Origin: Candidatus Sulfopaludibacter sp. SbA3
GTDB taxonomy: Bacteria; Acidobacteriota; Terriglobia; Bryobacterales; Bryobacteraceae
Direction of reading: 5' to 3'
NCBI GenBank assembly: GCA_945890485.1
Contig: CAMDCN010000020.1
Span: 62,001 to 126,000, forward strand
DNA length: 64,000 nt
The first letter of the stretch is position 1, and the number at the start of each line of letters is the position of its first letter. The translations under genes and the position numbers were made by a program. This document shows positions 8,709-17,481 of this stretch, piece after piece. The notes under the pieces are model-generated. The model ran no database searches, was not told the DNA's origin, and saw nothing but the letters and a program-made list of their open reading frames with translations.

Positions 8709-9400
8709 GAATGTGGATTGGGTTCGTTTCGTCATTCGCGCTTTGGGCGGCGCCGGAAACCATAGACCGGAGCTTTACCGGGGTGAAGACCGTGGAGATC
8801 CGGGGCATCTCGGGCTTCATCAAAGTGACCGGAGTCGACGGCGACCGCGCGGACTTTCATGTCGACCAACGCAGCAACGATGAGGACGTGAAGCTGGTCT
8901 TTTCGGAGTCCGCGGGAACGGTCCGGGCCGTGGTGGAGAAGCCCGACGGCAACTGGAAAGGCAACCGCAAAGTGGAGCATGACTTTACTGTTCGGGTGCC
9001 GCGCGGCGTCCGGCTGCTCATTCGGAATGTGAACGGCGAGATCACCGTCGACGGAGTGAGCGGCGAGTGTGAACTCAAGACCGTCAATGGCCCGATCCGC
9101 GCAACGTATGCCGAGAATCCGCGGACGGGAGCGAAGTTCGAGACGATCAACGGCAAGATTGAGCTCTGGCTCCGTCCGAATTTGAACGCCGACTTCGAGA
9201 TGAAGACGCTGAACGGCAAAATCTATTCGGACTTTGAGATGGCCTCCCGGCCGATTGCGGCGGAGGCAGGGAAGAAGTCGGGCACCAAATGGGTTTACCG
9301 TTCGGACCGCAAAGCCGCGACCCGCGTCGGCCAAGGCGGACCGTTGTTGGCGATCAGTGGCTTGAATAGCGAGATTTTGATTCATTCGACAGGGAAGTGA
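8705..9400 (+). CDS. DUF4097-type beta-solenoid secreted protein (first copy)
   Basis: I use the ATG at 8705, which forms an ATGA overlap with the stop of the anti-sigma gene, rather than the TTG at 8699. The product is about 231 residues with a signal peptide (to about residue 17). Short repeated strands with alternating V/I and turns rich in N-G (VNGEITVDGVSG, TINGKIEL, TLNGKIYS) are typical of the DUF4097 putative-adhesin family, which forms a beta-solenoid. Members are often controlled by envelope-stress systems. It sits in one overlapping run with the sigma/anti-sigma pair and a second copy. Confidence 0.85.
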   Translation: MRMWIGFVSSFALWAAPETIDRSFTGVKTVEIRGISGFIKVTGVDGDRADFHVDQRSNDEDVKLVFSESAGTVRAVVEKPDGNWKGNRKVEHDFTVRVPRGVRLLIRNVNGEITVDGVSGECELKTVNGPIRATYAENPRTGAKFETINGKIELWLRPNLNADFEMKTLNGKIYSDFEMASRPIAAEAGKKSGTKWVYRSDRKAATRVGQGGPLLAISGLNSEILIHSTGK

Positions 9401-10197
9401 TGATGACCAGGAAATTGTGGATTTTGGGACTAGTCTGCGGGGCGGTTTGGGCGGAGAAGATCAGCGTACCGTTGAGCGATCCATCGCGGCCCGCGCTTGT
9501 GAAAGCGAGCACAATCAACGGCTCGATTACGGTGCAGACGCATACTGGCAAGGACGTCATCGTCGAGGTGGGCGGGTCGAGCACCGTGGCCGAGAAACCG
9601 GCCTCCAATGGAATGCGGCAGATCATGGGCGGGTCGAGCGGCTTGAACGTGGAAGAGGAGGGCAACGTCGTCAAGATCAACACTTCCGCGATGAGCCGGA
9701 ACAGCGACCTGCAAATCTGGGTTCCAGTGAAGACCTCGCTAAACCTTCGCGGCGTGAACGGCAAAGGGATCAACGTCGAGAACGTGGAGGGAGATATTGA
9801 CGTCGATAGCGTGAACGGTTCGGTGAATCTGAAGGACGTGAGCGGAACCGTCGTGGCCCATGCTTTGAATGGCAAACTGACCGTGTCGCTACGGCAGGTC
9901 AGCCGGGATAAACCGATGTCGTTTTCGACGCTGAACGGTACTGTCGACGTCACGCTGCCGGCAAATCTGGCGGCGAACGTAAAGGTACGGAACGACTGGG
10001 GCAAGGTGTACACGGACTTTGAAATGGCCGTGACGAGCGAATCCGAAGTGAAGCGGGAGCAGAGCGGCCAGGGGCGGCCGCGGTACCGGGTGCAGGTGGA
10101 CAAGACGATCATCGGGAAAATCAACGGCGGCGGGCCGGAGATCACTTTCCGGTCGATGAATGGTTCGATCTACATTCGGAAAGCCGGTGCGCGGTAG
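9400..10197 (+). CDS. DUF4097-type beta-solenoid secreted protein (second copy)
   Basis: The start lies within TGATGATG at the end of the previous gene; ATG at 9400 or 9403 are both possible. It is about 265 residues with a signal peptide (MTRKLWILGLVCGAVWA) and the same N-G turn/strand repeats as its neighbour (VNGKGINVENVEG, SVNGSVNLKDVSG). It also has a C-terminal strand set ending MNGSIYIRKA. Two adjacent paralogues suggest a pair acting together in the periplasm or at the cell surface. Last gene of the ECF operon. Confidence 0.85.
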   Translation: MMTRKLWILGLVCGAVWAEKISVPLSDPSRPALVKASTINGSITVQTHTGKDVIVEVGGSSTVAEKPASNGMRQIMGGSSGLNVEEEGNVVKINTSAMSRNSDLQIWVPVKTSLNLRGVNGKGINVENVEGDIDVDSVNGSVNLKDVSGTVVAHALNGKLTVSLRQVSRDKPMSFSTLNGTVDVTLPANLAANVKVRNDWGKVYTDFEMAVTSESEVKREQSGQGRPRYRVQVDKTIIGKINGGGPEITFRSMNGSIYIRKAGAR

Positions 10198-10291
10198 CGG
10201 GACAGCCGCGTCCCAATAGCGGACGGCTGGTGTTCGCGTGGGGACCTGTTTTCATGCGTTTGCATCCTGGTCCCCTGATTGCAGATTCTGG

Positions 10292-11662
10292 ATGCTAGTG
10301 AGCAAGCCCAACACCCCCCGCATCCTGATTGCCGATGACCAGCCCGATGTGCTCGCCGCCTTGCGGCTGCTGCTGAAAGCGGAAGGCTACCAGATTGATA
10401 CGGCGGCCTCCCCGGCGGCGATTCTGGCCGCGCTCGAGATTCGTGAGTACGACATCCTGCTGATGGATCTGAACTATGCGCGGGATACGACTTCCGGGCA
10501 GGAGGGGCTGGACGTGCTGCGGCAGTTGGCGGCGAAGGACCCGTCGCTGCCGGTGGTAGTGATGACGGCGTGGGGTTCGGTGGAACTGGCCGTTGAAGCG
10601 ATGCGGCACGGGGCGCGGGATTTCGTGCAAAAGCCATGGGACAACGCGCGGCTGCTGGCGATTGTCCGGACGCAAATCGAGCTCAGCGAGGCGCTGCGGA
10701 AGAGCCAGCGCCTGGAGGCGGAGAATCGGCTGCTGCAGAGCGAAGGGCGGCCGGCGATGATTGCGGAAAGCGCGGCGATGCAGCCGGTGTTGCAGTTGAT
10801 CGCGCGGGTGGGGCCGTCCGACGCGAACGTTCTGATCACCGGTGAGCCGGGTACCGGGAAAGAAGTAGTGGCGCGGACGCTGCACGCCATGTCGCTGCGG
10901 CGGGACCGGCCGATGATCACAGTGAACGCCGGCGGATTGGCCGAAGGGATCTTCGAGAGCGAGTTGTTCGGTCACGTGAAGGGCGCGTTTACGGATGCGA
11001 AGGCGGACCGCGTCGGTCGGTTTGAACTGGCTGACACCGGGACGCTGTTCCTCGACGAGATTGCGAACGTGCCGTACAACTTGCAGGCGAAACTGCTGCG
11101 GGTGCTGGAGATCGGCGAGATGGAGCGGGTGGGCTCGTCGAAGACGAAGCGCGTGGACGCGCGGGTGATCTCGGCGACGAACGCGAACCTGGAAGACGAA
11201 GTGACGCAGAACCGGTTCCGGCAGGATCTGCTCTTCCGGCTGAACACGATCGAGATTCATCTGCCACCGCTGCGGGAGCGCAAGGAGGACATTCCGCACC
11301 TGGCGGCGTACTTCCTGGCGACGCATTCACGGCGGTACCGGAAGCATCTGGCTGGGTTTGAGCCGGCGGCCATGAAGCTGATGACGGAGAACCCATGGCA
11401 GGGGAACGTGCGGGAGCTGAACCACGTGGTGGAACGGGCGGTGCTGATGGCGCAGGATCATATGATCCGGGTGGCGGACCTGGCGGTGCGGGCGCCGCGT
11501 GAGGGTACGGGACGCTTGGAAGAGATGAGCCTTGAAGAGGTGGAGGGTTTCCTGATCAAGAAGGCCTTGGCCAAGCACGACGGCAACGTGAGCCACGCCG
11601 CGCGGGCGCTGGGCCTTTCGCGGAGCGCGCTCTACCGGCGGCTTGAACGCTATGGGCTTTAG
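10292..11662 (+). CDS. Sigma-54-dependent response regulator (NtrC family)
   Basis: I start at the ATG at 10292, because the earlier TTG at 10238 would add 18 residues outside the receiver domain. It has 456 residues in three parts. The receiver domain has phospho-acceptor Asp59 and Lys114. The AAA+ domain has Walker A GEPGTGKE at 184-191 and Walker B LFLDE at 252-256. A C-terminal Fis-type helix-turn-helix ends ALGLSRSALYRRLERYG. The sigma-54 contact loop reads GAFTDA (231-236) in place of the usual GAFTGA. The kinase gene follows with an 11-base overlap, so this is a two-component pair acting on sigma-54 promoters. Confidence 0.93.
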   Translation: MLVSKPNTPRILIADDQPDVLAALRLLLKAEGYQIDTAASPAAILAALEIREYDILLMDLNYARDTTSGQEGLDVLRQLAAKDPSLPVVVMTAWGSVELAVEAMRHGARDFVQKPWDNARLLAIVRTQIELSEALRKSQRLEAENRLLQSEGRPAMIAESAAMQPVLQLIARVGPSDANVLITGEPGTGKEVVARTLHAMSLRRDRPMITVNAGGLAEGIFESELFGHVKGAFTDAKADRVGRFELADTGTLFLDEIANVPYNLQAKLLRVLEIGEMERVGSSKTKRVDARVISATNANLEDEVTQNRFRQDLLFRLNTIEIHLPPLRERKEDIPHLAAYFLATHSRRYRKHLAGFEPAAMKLMTENPWQGNVRELNHVVERAVLMAQDHMIRVADLAVRAPREGTGRLEEMSLEEVEGFLIKKALAKHDGNVSHAARALGLSRSALYRRLERYGL

Positions 11663-12968
11663 GCTTTCCCACGAAGGCACCGTGCAGGCGCTGGCGCTGG
11701 CGGCAGGGCTGCCGGCGGTGGTGTTTGCGGGCTGGGTGATCGGGACGAGCGACTACTCGCCGAAGGTGATGTGGACGCTGGGGCTGGTGATTGGCGGAGC
11801 TTGGCTTGGCTTCGGGCTGGCGGTGCGGGAGAGGATTGCGTCGCCGTTGCGGACGGTTTCGAATCTGCTCGAAGCGATCCGGGAAGGGGACTATTCGATT
11901 CGGGCGACCGGGGCGTCGGGCACGGATGCGCTGGCGGAAGTGATGCAGCAGGTGAACGCGATGGGCGCGACGATGCGCAGCCAGCGGTTGGGGGCGCTGG
12001 AGGCGACGACGCTGCTGCGGAAGGTGATGGAGGAGATAGACGTCGCCATTTTTGCGTTCGATGAGAAGCGGCTGTTGCGGCTGGTGAACCGGGCGGGAGA
12101 GCGCCTGCTGGGGCAGCCGGCCGAGCGGATGCTGGAGCGCGAGGCGGGGGAGCTGGGGCTGGCGGAGTATTTGGACGATGAGAGCGTGAAGACAGTGCAG
12201 CGGGTGTTTCCGGGAGGGTCGGGGCGGTGGGGGATTACGCGGAGCTCGTTCCGCGAGGGCGGGTTGCCGCACCGGTTGCTGGTGTTGACGGACTTGACGC
12301 GGCCTTTGCGGGAAGAGGAGTTGCAGGCCTGGCAGCGGCTGGTGCGGGTGTTGGGTCATGAGTTGAACAACTCGCTCGCGCCGATTAAATCGATTGCGGG
12401 TTCGCTCGAAGCGATTGCCAAGCGGGATCCGCTGCCGGAGGATTGGCGGGAGGACATGCAGGGCGGGCTGAGCGTGATCGCGGCGCGGAGCGAGTCGCTG
12501 GCACGGTTCATGGGGGCGTACGCGAAGTTTGCCAAGTTGCCGCGGCCGGCTTTGGCGCCGGTGCGGCTGCAGGAGTTGGTGGTGCGGGTGGCGCGGATGG
12601 AGGTGCGGATGCCGGTGGAGATTGCCGGCGGGCCGGAGGTGACGGTGCAGGCGGACGCGGACCAGTTGGAGCAGTTGCTGATCAATCTGGTGAAGAACGC
12701 GGTGGAGGCGGCGCTCGAGACGCGGGGCGGGGTGCGGGTGCGGTGGGAGGTGTTGCCGTGGCAGGTGGAGTTGCGGGTGGAGGACGAGGGGCCGGGGCTG
12801 GCGGCGACGACGAACCTGTTTGTGCCGTTCTTTACGACGAAGCCCTCCGGAAGCGGGATTGGCCTGGTACTTTGCCGGCAGATCGCGGAAGGGCACGGGG
12901 GATCGTTGACGCTGGAGAACCGGCCGGAGCGGGGCTGCGTGGCGCTGCTGCGGTTGCCGTTACAATAA
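11652..12968 (+). CDS. Sensor histidine kinase (NtrY-like), partner of the NtrC-type regulator
   Basis: Starts at the ATG at 11652, inside the end of the regulator gene. It has 438 residues: two membrane helices (about 11-30 and 38-57) with a very short periplasmic loop, a HAMP-like linker (to about 105), a PAS-like domain (about 118-220), a dimerisation/phospho-acceptor helix with His236 in GHELNNSLAPI, and an ATPase domain with N-box NLVKNAVEA, G1 EDEGPGL and G2 GSGIGL. The tiny periplasmic loop suggests it senses membrane state or an intracellular signal through the PAS domain. All catalytic boxes are intact. Confidence 0.92.
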   Translation: MGFRLSHEGTVQALALAAGLPAVVFAGWVIGTSDYSPKVMWTLGLVIGGAWLGFGLAVRERIASPLRTVSNLLEAIREGDYSIRATGASGTDALAEVMQQVNAMGATMRSQRLGALEATTLLRKVMEEIDVAIFAFDEKRLLRLVNRAGERLLGQPAERMLEREAGELGLAEYLDDESVKTVQRVFPGGSGRWGITRSSFREGGLPHRLLVLTDLTRPLREEELQAWQRLVRVLGHELNNSLAPIKSIAGSLEAIAKRDPLPEDWREDMQGGLSVIAARSESLARFMGAYAKFAKLPRPALAPVRLQELVVRVARMEVRMPVEIAGGPEVTVQADADQLEQLLINLVKNAVEAALETRGGVRVRWEVLPWQVELRVEDEGPGLAATTNLFVPFFTTKPSGSGIGLVLCRQIAEGHGGSLTLENRPERGCVALLRLPLQ

Positions 12969-12974
12969 GAGGAT

Positions 12975-13892
12975 ATGTCAATTGTCGTGGTTGGCTCCGT
13001 CGCCTATGACGGAGTAGAAACGCCGCATGGAAAAGTGGAGCGGATGCTCGGCGGATCCTGCACTTACATCTCGCTGGCGGCGAGTTACTTTTCGAAGGCG
13101 AAGATCGTAGGCGTGGTGGGAGACGATTTTGCCGACGAAGATGTCGCGCTGCTGCAGAATCATGGCGTCGACGTCGAGGGATTGGAGCGGGTTCCGGGCA
13201 AGACCTTCTTCTGGAAAGGCGTCTACACGCCGGACATGAACGACCGGACGACGCTGGTGACCGACCTGAACGTGTTTGCGGACTTTGAGCCGAAGCTTCC
13301 GGAGAGCTACAAGGATTCCGCTTATCTGTTCCTCGGCAACATTCAGCCGGCGCTACAACGGAACGTGCGGGCGCAGATGAAGTCGCCGTGGGTGACCGGC
13401 GGCGACACGATGAACTACTGGATTTCAGACTTCCGCGATGAGTTACTGGAGACGCTGAAGGGTTGGAATTTCGTTTTGCTGAACGACCACGAGGCGCGGC
13501 AGTTGTCGGGCGAAACAAACCTGCGGAAGGCCGCTAAAGTGATTCAGGCCATGGGGCCGAACACCGTGGTGATCAAGCGCGGCGAATATGGCGCGATGGC
13601 GTTCCGTGGTGACGATTACTTCATCATGCCGGGATACTTGCTCGAGAGCGTGTTTGATCCGACGGGCGCGGGCGATTGCTTTGCCGGCGGTTTCATGGGA
13701 TACCTCGCGCAAGAGGGAATCGACCTGCAGAAGGGCCATATTGACCGGCGCGAACTCAGCCGCGCGGTGATTTACGGTTCAGTTATGGGCAGTTACTGCT
13801 GCGAGAAGTTTGGCGTAGACCGGTTCCGCACGTTACAGCGCTCGGAGATTGATGCCAGGTTCCAAGAATTCCGCAAGTTCACGGACTTCTAA
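12975..13892 (+). CDS. PfkB-family carbohydrate/nucleoside kinase
   Basis: A 305-residue cytoplasmic kinase of the ribokinase fold. The N-terminal GGSCTYISLAAS corresponds to PfkB signature 1, and DPTGAGDCFAGGF at 228-240 to signature 2, with Asp234 as the catalytic base and the glycine run as the anion hole. The substrate is not evident from sequence, and ribokinase, adenosine kinase and sugar kinase remain possible. It follows the kinase gene by 6 bases, and the next gene begins inside its last 41 bases. Confidence 0.9.
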   Translation: MSIVVVGSVAYDGVETPHGKVERMLGGSCTYISLAASYFSKAKIVGVVGDDFADEDVALLQNHGVDVEGLERVPGKTFFWKGVYTPDMNDRTTLVTDLNVFADFEPKLPESYKDSAYLFLGNIQPALQRNVRAQMKSPWVTGGDTMNYWISDFRDELLETLKGWNFVLLNDHEARQLSGETNLRKAAKVIQAMGPNTVVIKRGEYGAMAFRGDDYFIMPGYLLESVFDPTGAGDCFAGGFMGYLAQEGIDLQKGHIDRRELSRAVIYGSVMGSYCCEKFGVDRFRTLQRSEIDARFQEFRKFTDF

Positions 13893-15369
13893 GCGGAAGC
13901 CGAAGAAAGGAAAGCGGGGCACGCTACCGCCTATTTGGGCGGTAGCGCCTGTTTTATTGATCTTGAGTGTCGCTGCGATCGCCTGGTTCTGGCAGCATGG
14001 GTATCTGCTGTATTGGGGCGATGCGAACGCGCATTTGAATATCGCCCGGCGAATTGTCGATTCGCGAACGCCGGGCTATGAGCAGATCGGAACGGTGTGG
14101 CTGCCTTTGCCGCATGTCTTGATGCTGCCGCTGGTAAGTGTGAATGCCTGGTGGCGCAGCGGGCTCGCGGCGTCGGCTGTGATGGGTTGTTGTTTCGTCT
14201 GGGCGGGGTGCCTGTTCTTCAGCGCCGTTTGGCGGCTCTGGGACTCGCAGGCGGCCGCTTGGACCGCCGTTTTGCTTTTCGCGCTGAACCCGAACGTTCT
14301 GTACCTGCAATCGATCGCAATGACAGAGGCGCTATTCTTCGCGTGCACGATGACGGTGCTTTACGCGATGGTGCGGCCGGCGTGGTGGCTGGCTGGCCTG
14401 GGGCTGCTCGGCGCGACGATGACGCGGTACGAAGGCTGGTTTCTTATCCCAGGCGTAGTGGCGTTCTTCCTGTTCCGGGAGGGCTGGCGCGCCGCCGTGG
14501 GCGTAGGGGCCATCGCCTCGCTGGGACCGCTTTACTGGTTTGGGCACAATGCGGTGTTTCATGGGGACTGGTTGGACTTTTACCGGGGGCCTGGATCTGC
14601 GATGGCGATTCAAGGCGGGGCGGACTACCCGGGGCGGGGAGATTGGATGAAGTCGGCACAGTACTTCGGGGCAGCCGGGCAGTTAGTGAGTGGTTGGGGG
14701 TTGGTCGCGGTAGGCGTATTGGGTGTGGTGGTGGCGCTGGTCCGGCGGCAGTGGTGGCTGGTTCTGTTTTTGGCGATGGCTCCGGCCTTCTATGTACTTA
14801 GCCTGCATGGTTCCGGAACGCCGATTCATGTGCCGCATTTATGGCCGCACAGTTACTACAACACAAGATACGGAATGGCCGTTATTCCGCTGCTGGCATT
14901 TGGCGGTGCGGCCTTGGTGGCCGTGTGGCCGCGGACGTGGCTGGCGGCAGTGGTGGTTTCGGCGGCCTTGCTGCCGTGGGTTTTCTATCCAAAGTCGGAC
15001 GGCTGGGTGACGTGGAAGGAGTCGCAGGTGAACTCGGAGACGCGGCGGGCGTGGACGGCCGAGGCGGCGAAGTATCTGTCGGCGAATTACGAGAGGGGAA
15101 CTGGCGTGGTGGCGCCGTTCGGAGACTTTTCGGGTATTTTCCGTGAGGCAGGAATTCCGCTGCGAGAGACGGTGCATGAAGGGAATGGGTTGTACTTTCA
15201 GGCCATATTGCAACGGCCAGACCTGTTCCTGTGGCAAGAGTGGGTGGTGGCGCGGCGGGACGATCCGGTGAGCGAGGCGTTGAGTAAGTTTCCACGGTAT
15301 GCCCGTGTGAAGATAATAGATGTGAAGAATTCTGCTCCGTTGGAGATATACCGCCGGGTGCGTCGGTAA
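13852..15369 (+). CDS. Polytopic membrane glycosyltransferase-like protein (GT39/ArnT type)
   Basis: About 505 residues. A basic, Ser/Lys-rich N-terminal tail (about 1-28) is followed by some 10-11 membrane helices and a soluble C-terminal domain of about 120 residues. The first loop contains DANAHLNIARRIVDS, in the position of the acidic catalytic motif of GT-C enzymes that use polyprenyl-linked sugars. It probably transfers a sugar to an envelope acceptor. The ATG at 13852 is 41 bases inside the upstream kinase gene. Exact donor and acceptor cannot be read. Confidence 0.78.
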   Translation: MPGSKNSASSRTSKRKPKKGKRGTLPPIWAVAPVLLILSVAAIAWFWQHGYLLYWGDANAHLNIARRIVDSRTPGYEQIGTVWLPLPHVLMLPLVSVNAWWRSGLAASAVMGCCFVWAGCLFFSAVWRLWDSQAAAWTAVLLFALNPNVLYLQSIAMTEALFFACTMTVLYAMVRPAWWLAGLGLLGATMTRYEGWFLIPGVVAFFLFREGWRAAVGVGAIASLGPLYWFGHNAVFHGDWLDFYRGPGSAMAIQGGADYPGRGDWMKSAQYFGAAGQLVSGWGLVAVGVLGVVVALVRRQWWLVLFLAMAPAFYVLSLHGSGTPIHVPHLWPHSYYNTRYGMAVIPLLAFGGAALVAVWPRTWLAAVVVSAALLPWVFYPKSDGWVTWKESQVNSETRRAWTAEAAKYLSANYERGTGVVAPFGDFSGIFREAGIPLRETVHEGNGLYFQAILQRPDLFLWQEWVVARRDDPVSEALSKFPRYARVKIIDVKNSAPLEIYRRVRR

Positions 15370-15374
15370 GCGCT

Positions 15375-16187
15375 ATGTTAATTCCATTTGCAAAGGCGCA
15401 CGGCGCCAAGAATGACTTTCTGCTCACTTGGGCCGATGAGGCTCCGGAGGGGGACCTCTCCGCGGTGGCGGTGGCGATCTGCGAGCGAAACACAGGCATC
15501 GGAGCGGACGGATGGCTGGTCTGCGACCGGCCGGCGGACGGTATGCGGATCCGCTTGTTCAATCCGGACGGCGGCGAAGTGGAAATGTCGGGAAATGGCA
15601 CGCGCTGCGCGGCGGCATGGGCGATGGCCAACGGGTATGAGCCTGAAGCGATCAAGATCCGGACCGGCGGTGGCGACAAGCAGCTGCGCCGGTTGCAGCG
15701 GCAGGGCCCGCGGTTCGTCTTTGAAATGAACATGGGGCGGCCGGTGATTGAGGCCGAACGGGAGGCGTTGGTTGTCGGCGAGGAGATCGTCAACTGCACA
15801 ATTCTGAACGTGGGGAACCCCCAGTGCGCCGTGTTCGTCGAGGACTTTAATTTTGATTGGGCCGCGATGGGCGCCGCGATTGAGCGGGATCCGCGATTCC
15901 CGAACCGGACGAACGTTTCGTTCGTAAAGCATGTGGACGGGTTGACGCTGGACGTCCGGTTTTTTGAGCGGGGCGTGGGGGTTACGAACAGTTCGGGGAC
16001 TGGTTCGACCGGGGCGGCGGTGGCCGCGATCGCACGCGGGATTGTCGGTCGCTCGGTGACGGTACAAACTCCGGCGGGTCCACTGGAGTTCCATTGGCCC
16101 ACTGCCGATGACGATGTTGTGATGGTTGGCCCGGCGGAGTTGATCGGGACCGGGGTCTATTACTTTCAGGAAGGATATGACGCATAA
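15375..16187 (+). CDS. dapF: Diaminopimelate epimerase homologue with altered catalytic residues
   Basis: A 270-residue protein with the two-domain DapF fold. Family landmarks are HG..NDF near the start, Asn63 in FNPDG, the GNG turn, ERG at 198-200, and GTG in the second half. In the family, meso-DAP is made by a pair of cysteines lying just before GNG and GTG. Here both are serine: MSGNG (Ser72) and SSGTG (Ser207). The histidine of GNPH is glutamine (GNPQ, Gln150). Glu198 is kept. So it is either a serine-based epimerase variant or a homologue with another role. It lies in a tight run with the glycosyltransferase and the nucleotide-sugar dehydrogenase, which starts 11 bases before its end. 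Confidence 0.8.
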   Translation: MLIPFAKAHGAKNDFLLTWADEAPEGDLSAVAVAICERNTGIGADGWLVCDRPADGMRIRLFNPDGGEVEMSGNGTRCAAAWAMANGYEPEAIKIRTGGGDKQLRRLQRQGPRFVFEMNMGRPVIEAEREALVVGEEIVNCTILNVGNPQCAVFVEDFNFDWAAMGAAIERDPRFPNRTNVSFVKHVDGLTLDVRFFERGVGVTNSSGTGSTGAAVAAIARGIVGRSVTVQTPAGPLEFHWPTADDDVVMVGPAELIGTGVYYFQEGYDA

Positions 16188-17481
16188 AGAGGTACTCGCG
16201 GAGAAGATCAGCAGCCGGAAGGCGGTTGCGGGAATTGTCGGCTTGGGCTACGTGGGTTTGCCGCTGGCGATGGAGTTCGGCCGGGCCGGATTTCAGGTGC
16301 TCGGCTTCGACGTCCAGCAAGAGAAGATTGATCTCCTGAATCAGGGGACCTCCTACATTCAGGACGTATCCAGCGACCTGCTGGCCCCTTTGGTGGCGAG
16401 TGGGCAGTTTAGTGCAACAAACGACTTCTCGAAGCTCGCCGAGATGGACACGATCAACATTTGTGTGCCGACGCCGCTGCGGAAAACCAAAGACCCGGAT
16501 ATGAGTTTCATCGTGAACTCGACCGAGCAGATCGCCAAGTATCTGCGGCCGGGCACGCTGGTGATTTTGGAATCGACGACGTATCCGGGGACTACGGACG
16601 AATTGGTGCTTCCGATTCTTGAAAAGTCCGGGCTGAAGGTGGGTGAGGACTTTTTCGTCTGTTTCTCGCCGGAGCGTGTGGATCCGGGCAACGCGAAGTA
16701 TCAGACGCGGAACATCCCGAAAGTGGTGGGCGGGATCACGCCGGCTTGTACGGAACTGGGTGCGCTGTTCTATGCCCAATCGCTCGACACCGTGATTCCG
16801 GTGACGTCGACGAGCGTGGCTGAGATGGTGAAGTTACTCGAAAACACGTTCCGGATGATCAACATCGGTCTCGTGAACGAGATGGCCATGATGTGCGACC
16901 GGATGGGGATCAATGTTTGGGAAGTGATTGATGCGGCGGCGACGAAACCGTTTGGCTTCATGCCTTTCTATCCGGGGCCGGGGCTGGGGGGGCACTGCAT
17001 TCCGGTGGATCCTTTCTATCTGGCGTGGAAGACCCGGCAGCAGGGCATCGAGGCGCGCTTCATTGACCTGGCGGGTTACATCAACGGGCAGATGCCGCAC
17101 TTCGTCGTCGATAAGGTGCAGCATGCGTTGAACGAGAACCGGAAGCCGCTGCGGGATTCAAAGATTCACGTCCTCGGCGTCGCTTACAAGAAGAACATCG
17201 AGGACGTGCGGGAGTCTCCGGCACTGGACATTATTCATGTCCTGAAGCAACGGGGCGCGGTGTTGAGCTACAGCGATCCGTTCGTGCCGCACTTGCGAAT
17301 TGATGGTTTGGAGATGGACTCCGAGGACGTGCTTCCATCGTGCCAGGCGGCGGACTGCGTCGTGCTGATTACGGACCATACGGCGTTCGACCGGGATGCG
17401 ATTCTGGCGGCGTCGCCAGTGGTCGTGGACACGCGGAATGCCTTCAAGGGAATGACTTCCGAAAAGCTCTTCCGGCTTTAG
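16177..17481 (+). CDS. Nucleotide-sugar dehydrogenase (UDP-N-acetyl-glucosamine/mannosamine 6-dehydrogenase type)
   Basis: A 434-residue NAD-dependent enzyme that oxidises the C6 of a UDP-sugar to a uronic acid. The Rossmann motif GLGYVG is at 22-27, the middle domain has KLLENTFR with Lys219, and the catalytic cysteine is Cys274 in GGHCIPVDP. The C-terminal UDP-binding domain is complete. The GGHCIPVDP form and the length fit the WbpA/WecC/TviB branch rather than UDP-glucose dehydrogenase. It makes precursors for surface polysaccharide, consistent with the glycosyltransferase upstream. Its stop overlaps the convergent methyltransferase stop (TTAG). Confidence 0.93.
   Translation: MTHKEVLAEKISSRKAVAGIVGLGYVGLPLAMEFGRAGFQVLGFDVQQEKIDLLNQGTSYIQDVSSDLLAPLVASGQFSATNDFSKLAEMDTINICVPTPLRKTKDPDMSFIVNSTEQIAKYLRPGTLVILESTTYPGTTDELVLPILEKSGLKVGEDFFVCFSPERVDPGNAKYQTRNIPKVVGGITPACTELGALFYAQSLDTVIPVTSTSVAEMVKLLENTFRMINIGLVNEMAMMCDRMGINVWEVIDAAATKPFGFMPFYPGPGLGGHCIPVDPFYLAWKTRQQGIEARFIDLAGYINGQMPHFVVDKVQHALNENRKPLRDSKIHVLGVAYKKNIEDVRESPALDIIHVLKQRGAVLSYSDPFVPHLRIDGLEMDSEDVLPSCQAADCVVLITDHTAFDRDAILAASPVVVDTRNAFKGMTSEKLFRL

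Noticed and set aside
10198-10291. GC-rich inverted repeats between the DUF4097 gene and the NtrC regulator
   Set aside because: The stems are short and bulged and no T-run follows, so I do not call a terminator.
11556-12896. 446-codon minus-strand frame rich in His/Arg/Pro
   Set aside because: It is antisense to the intact sensor kinase and has no recognisable domain.
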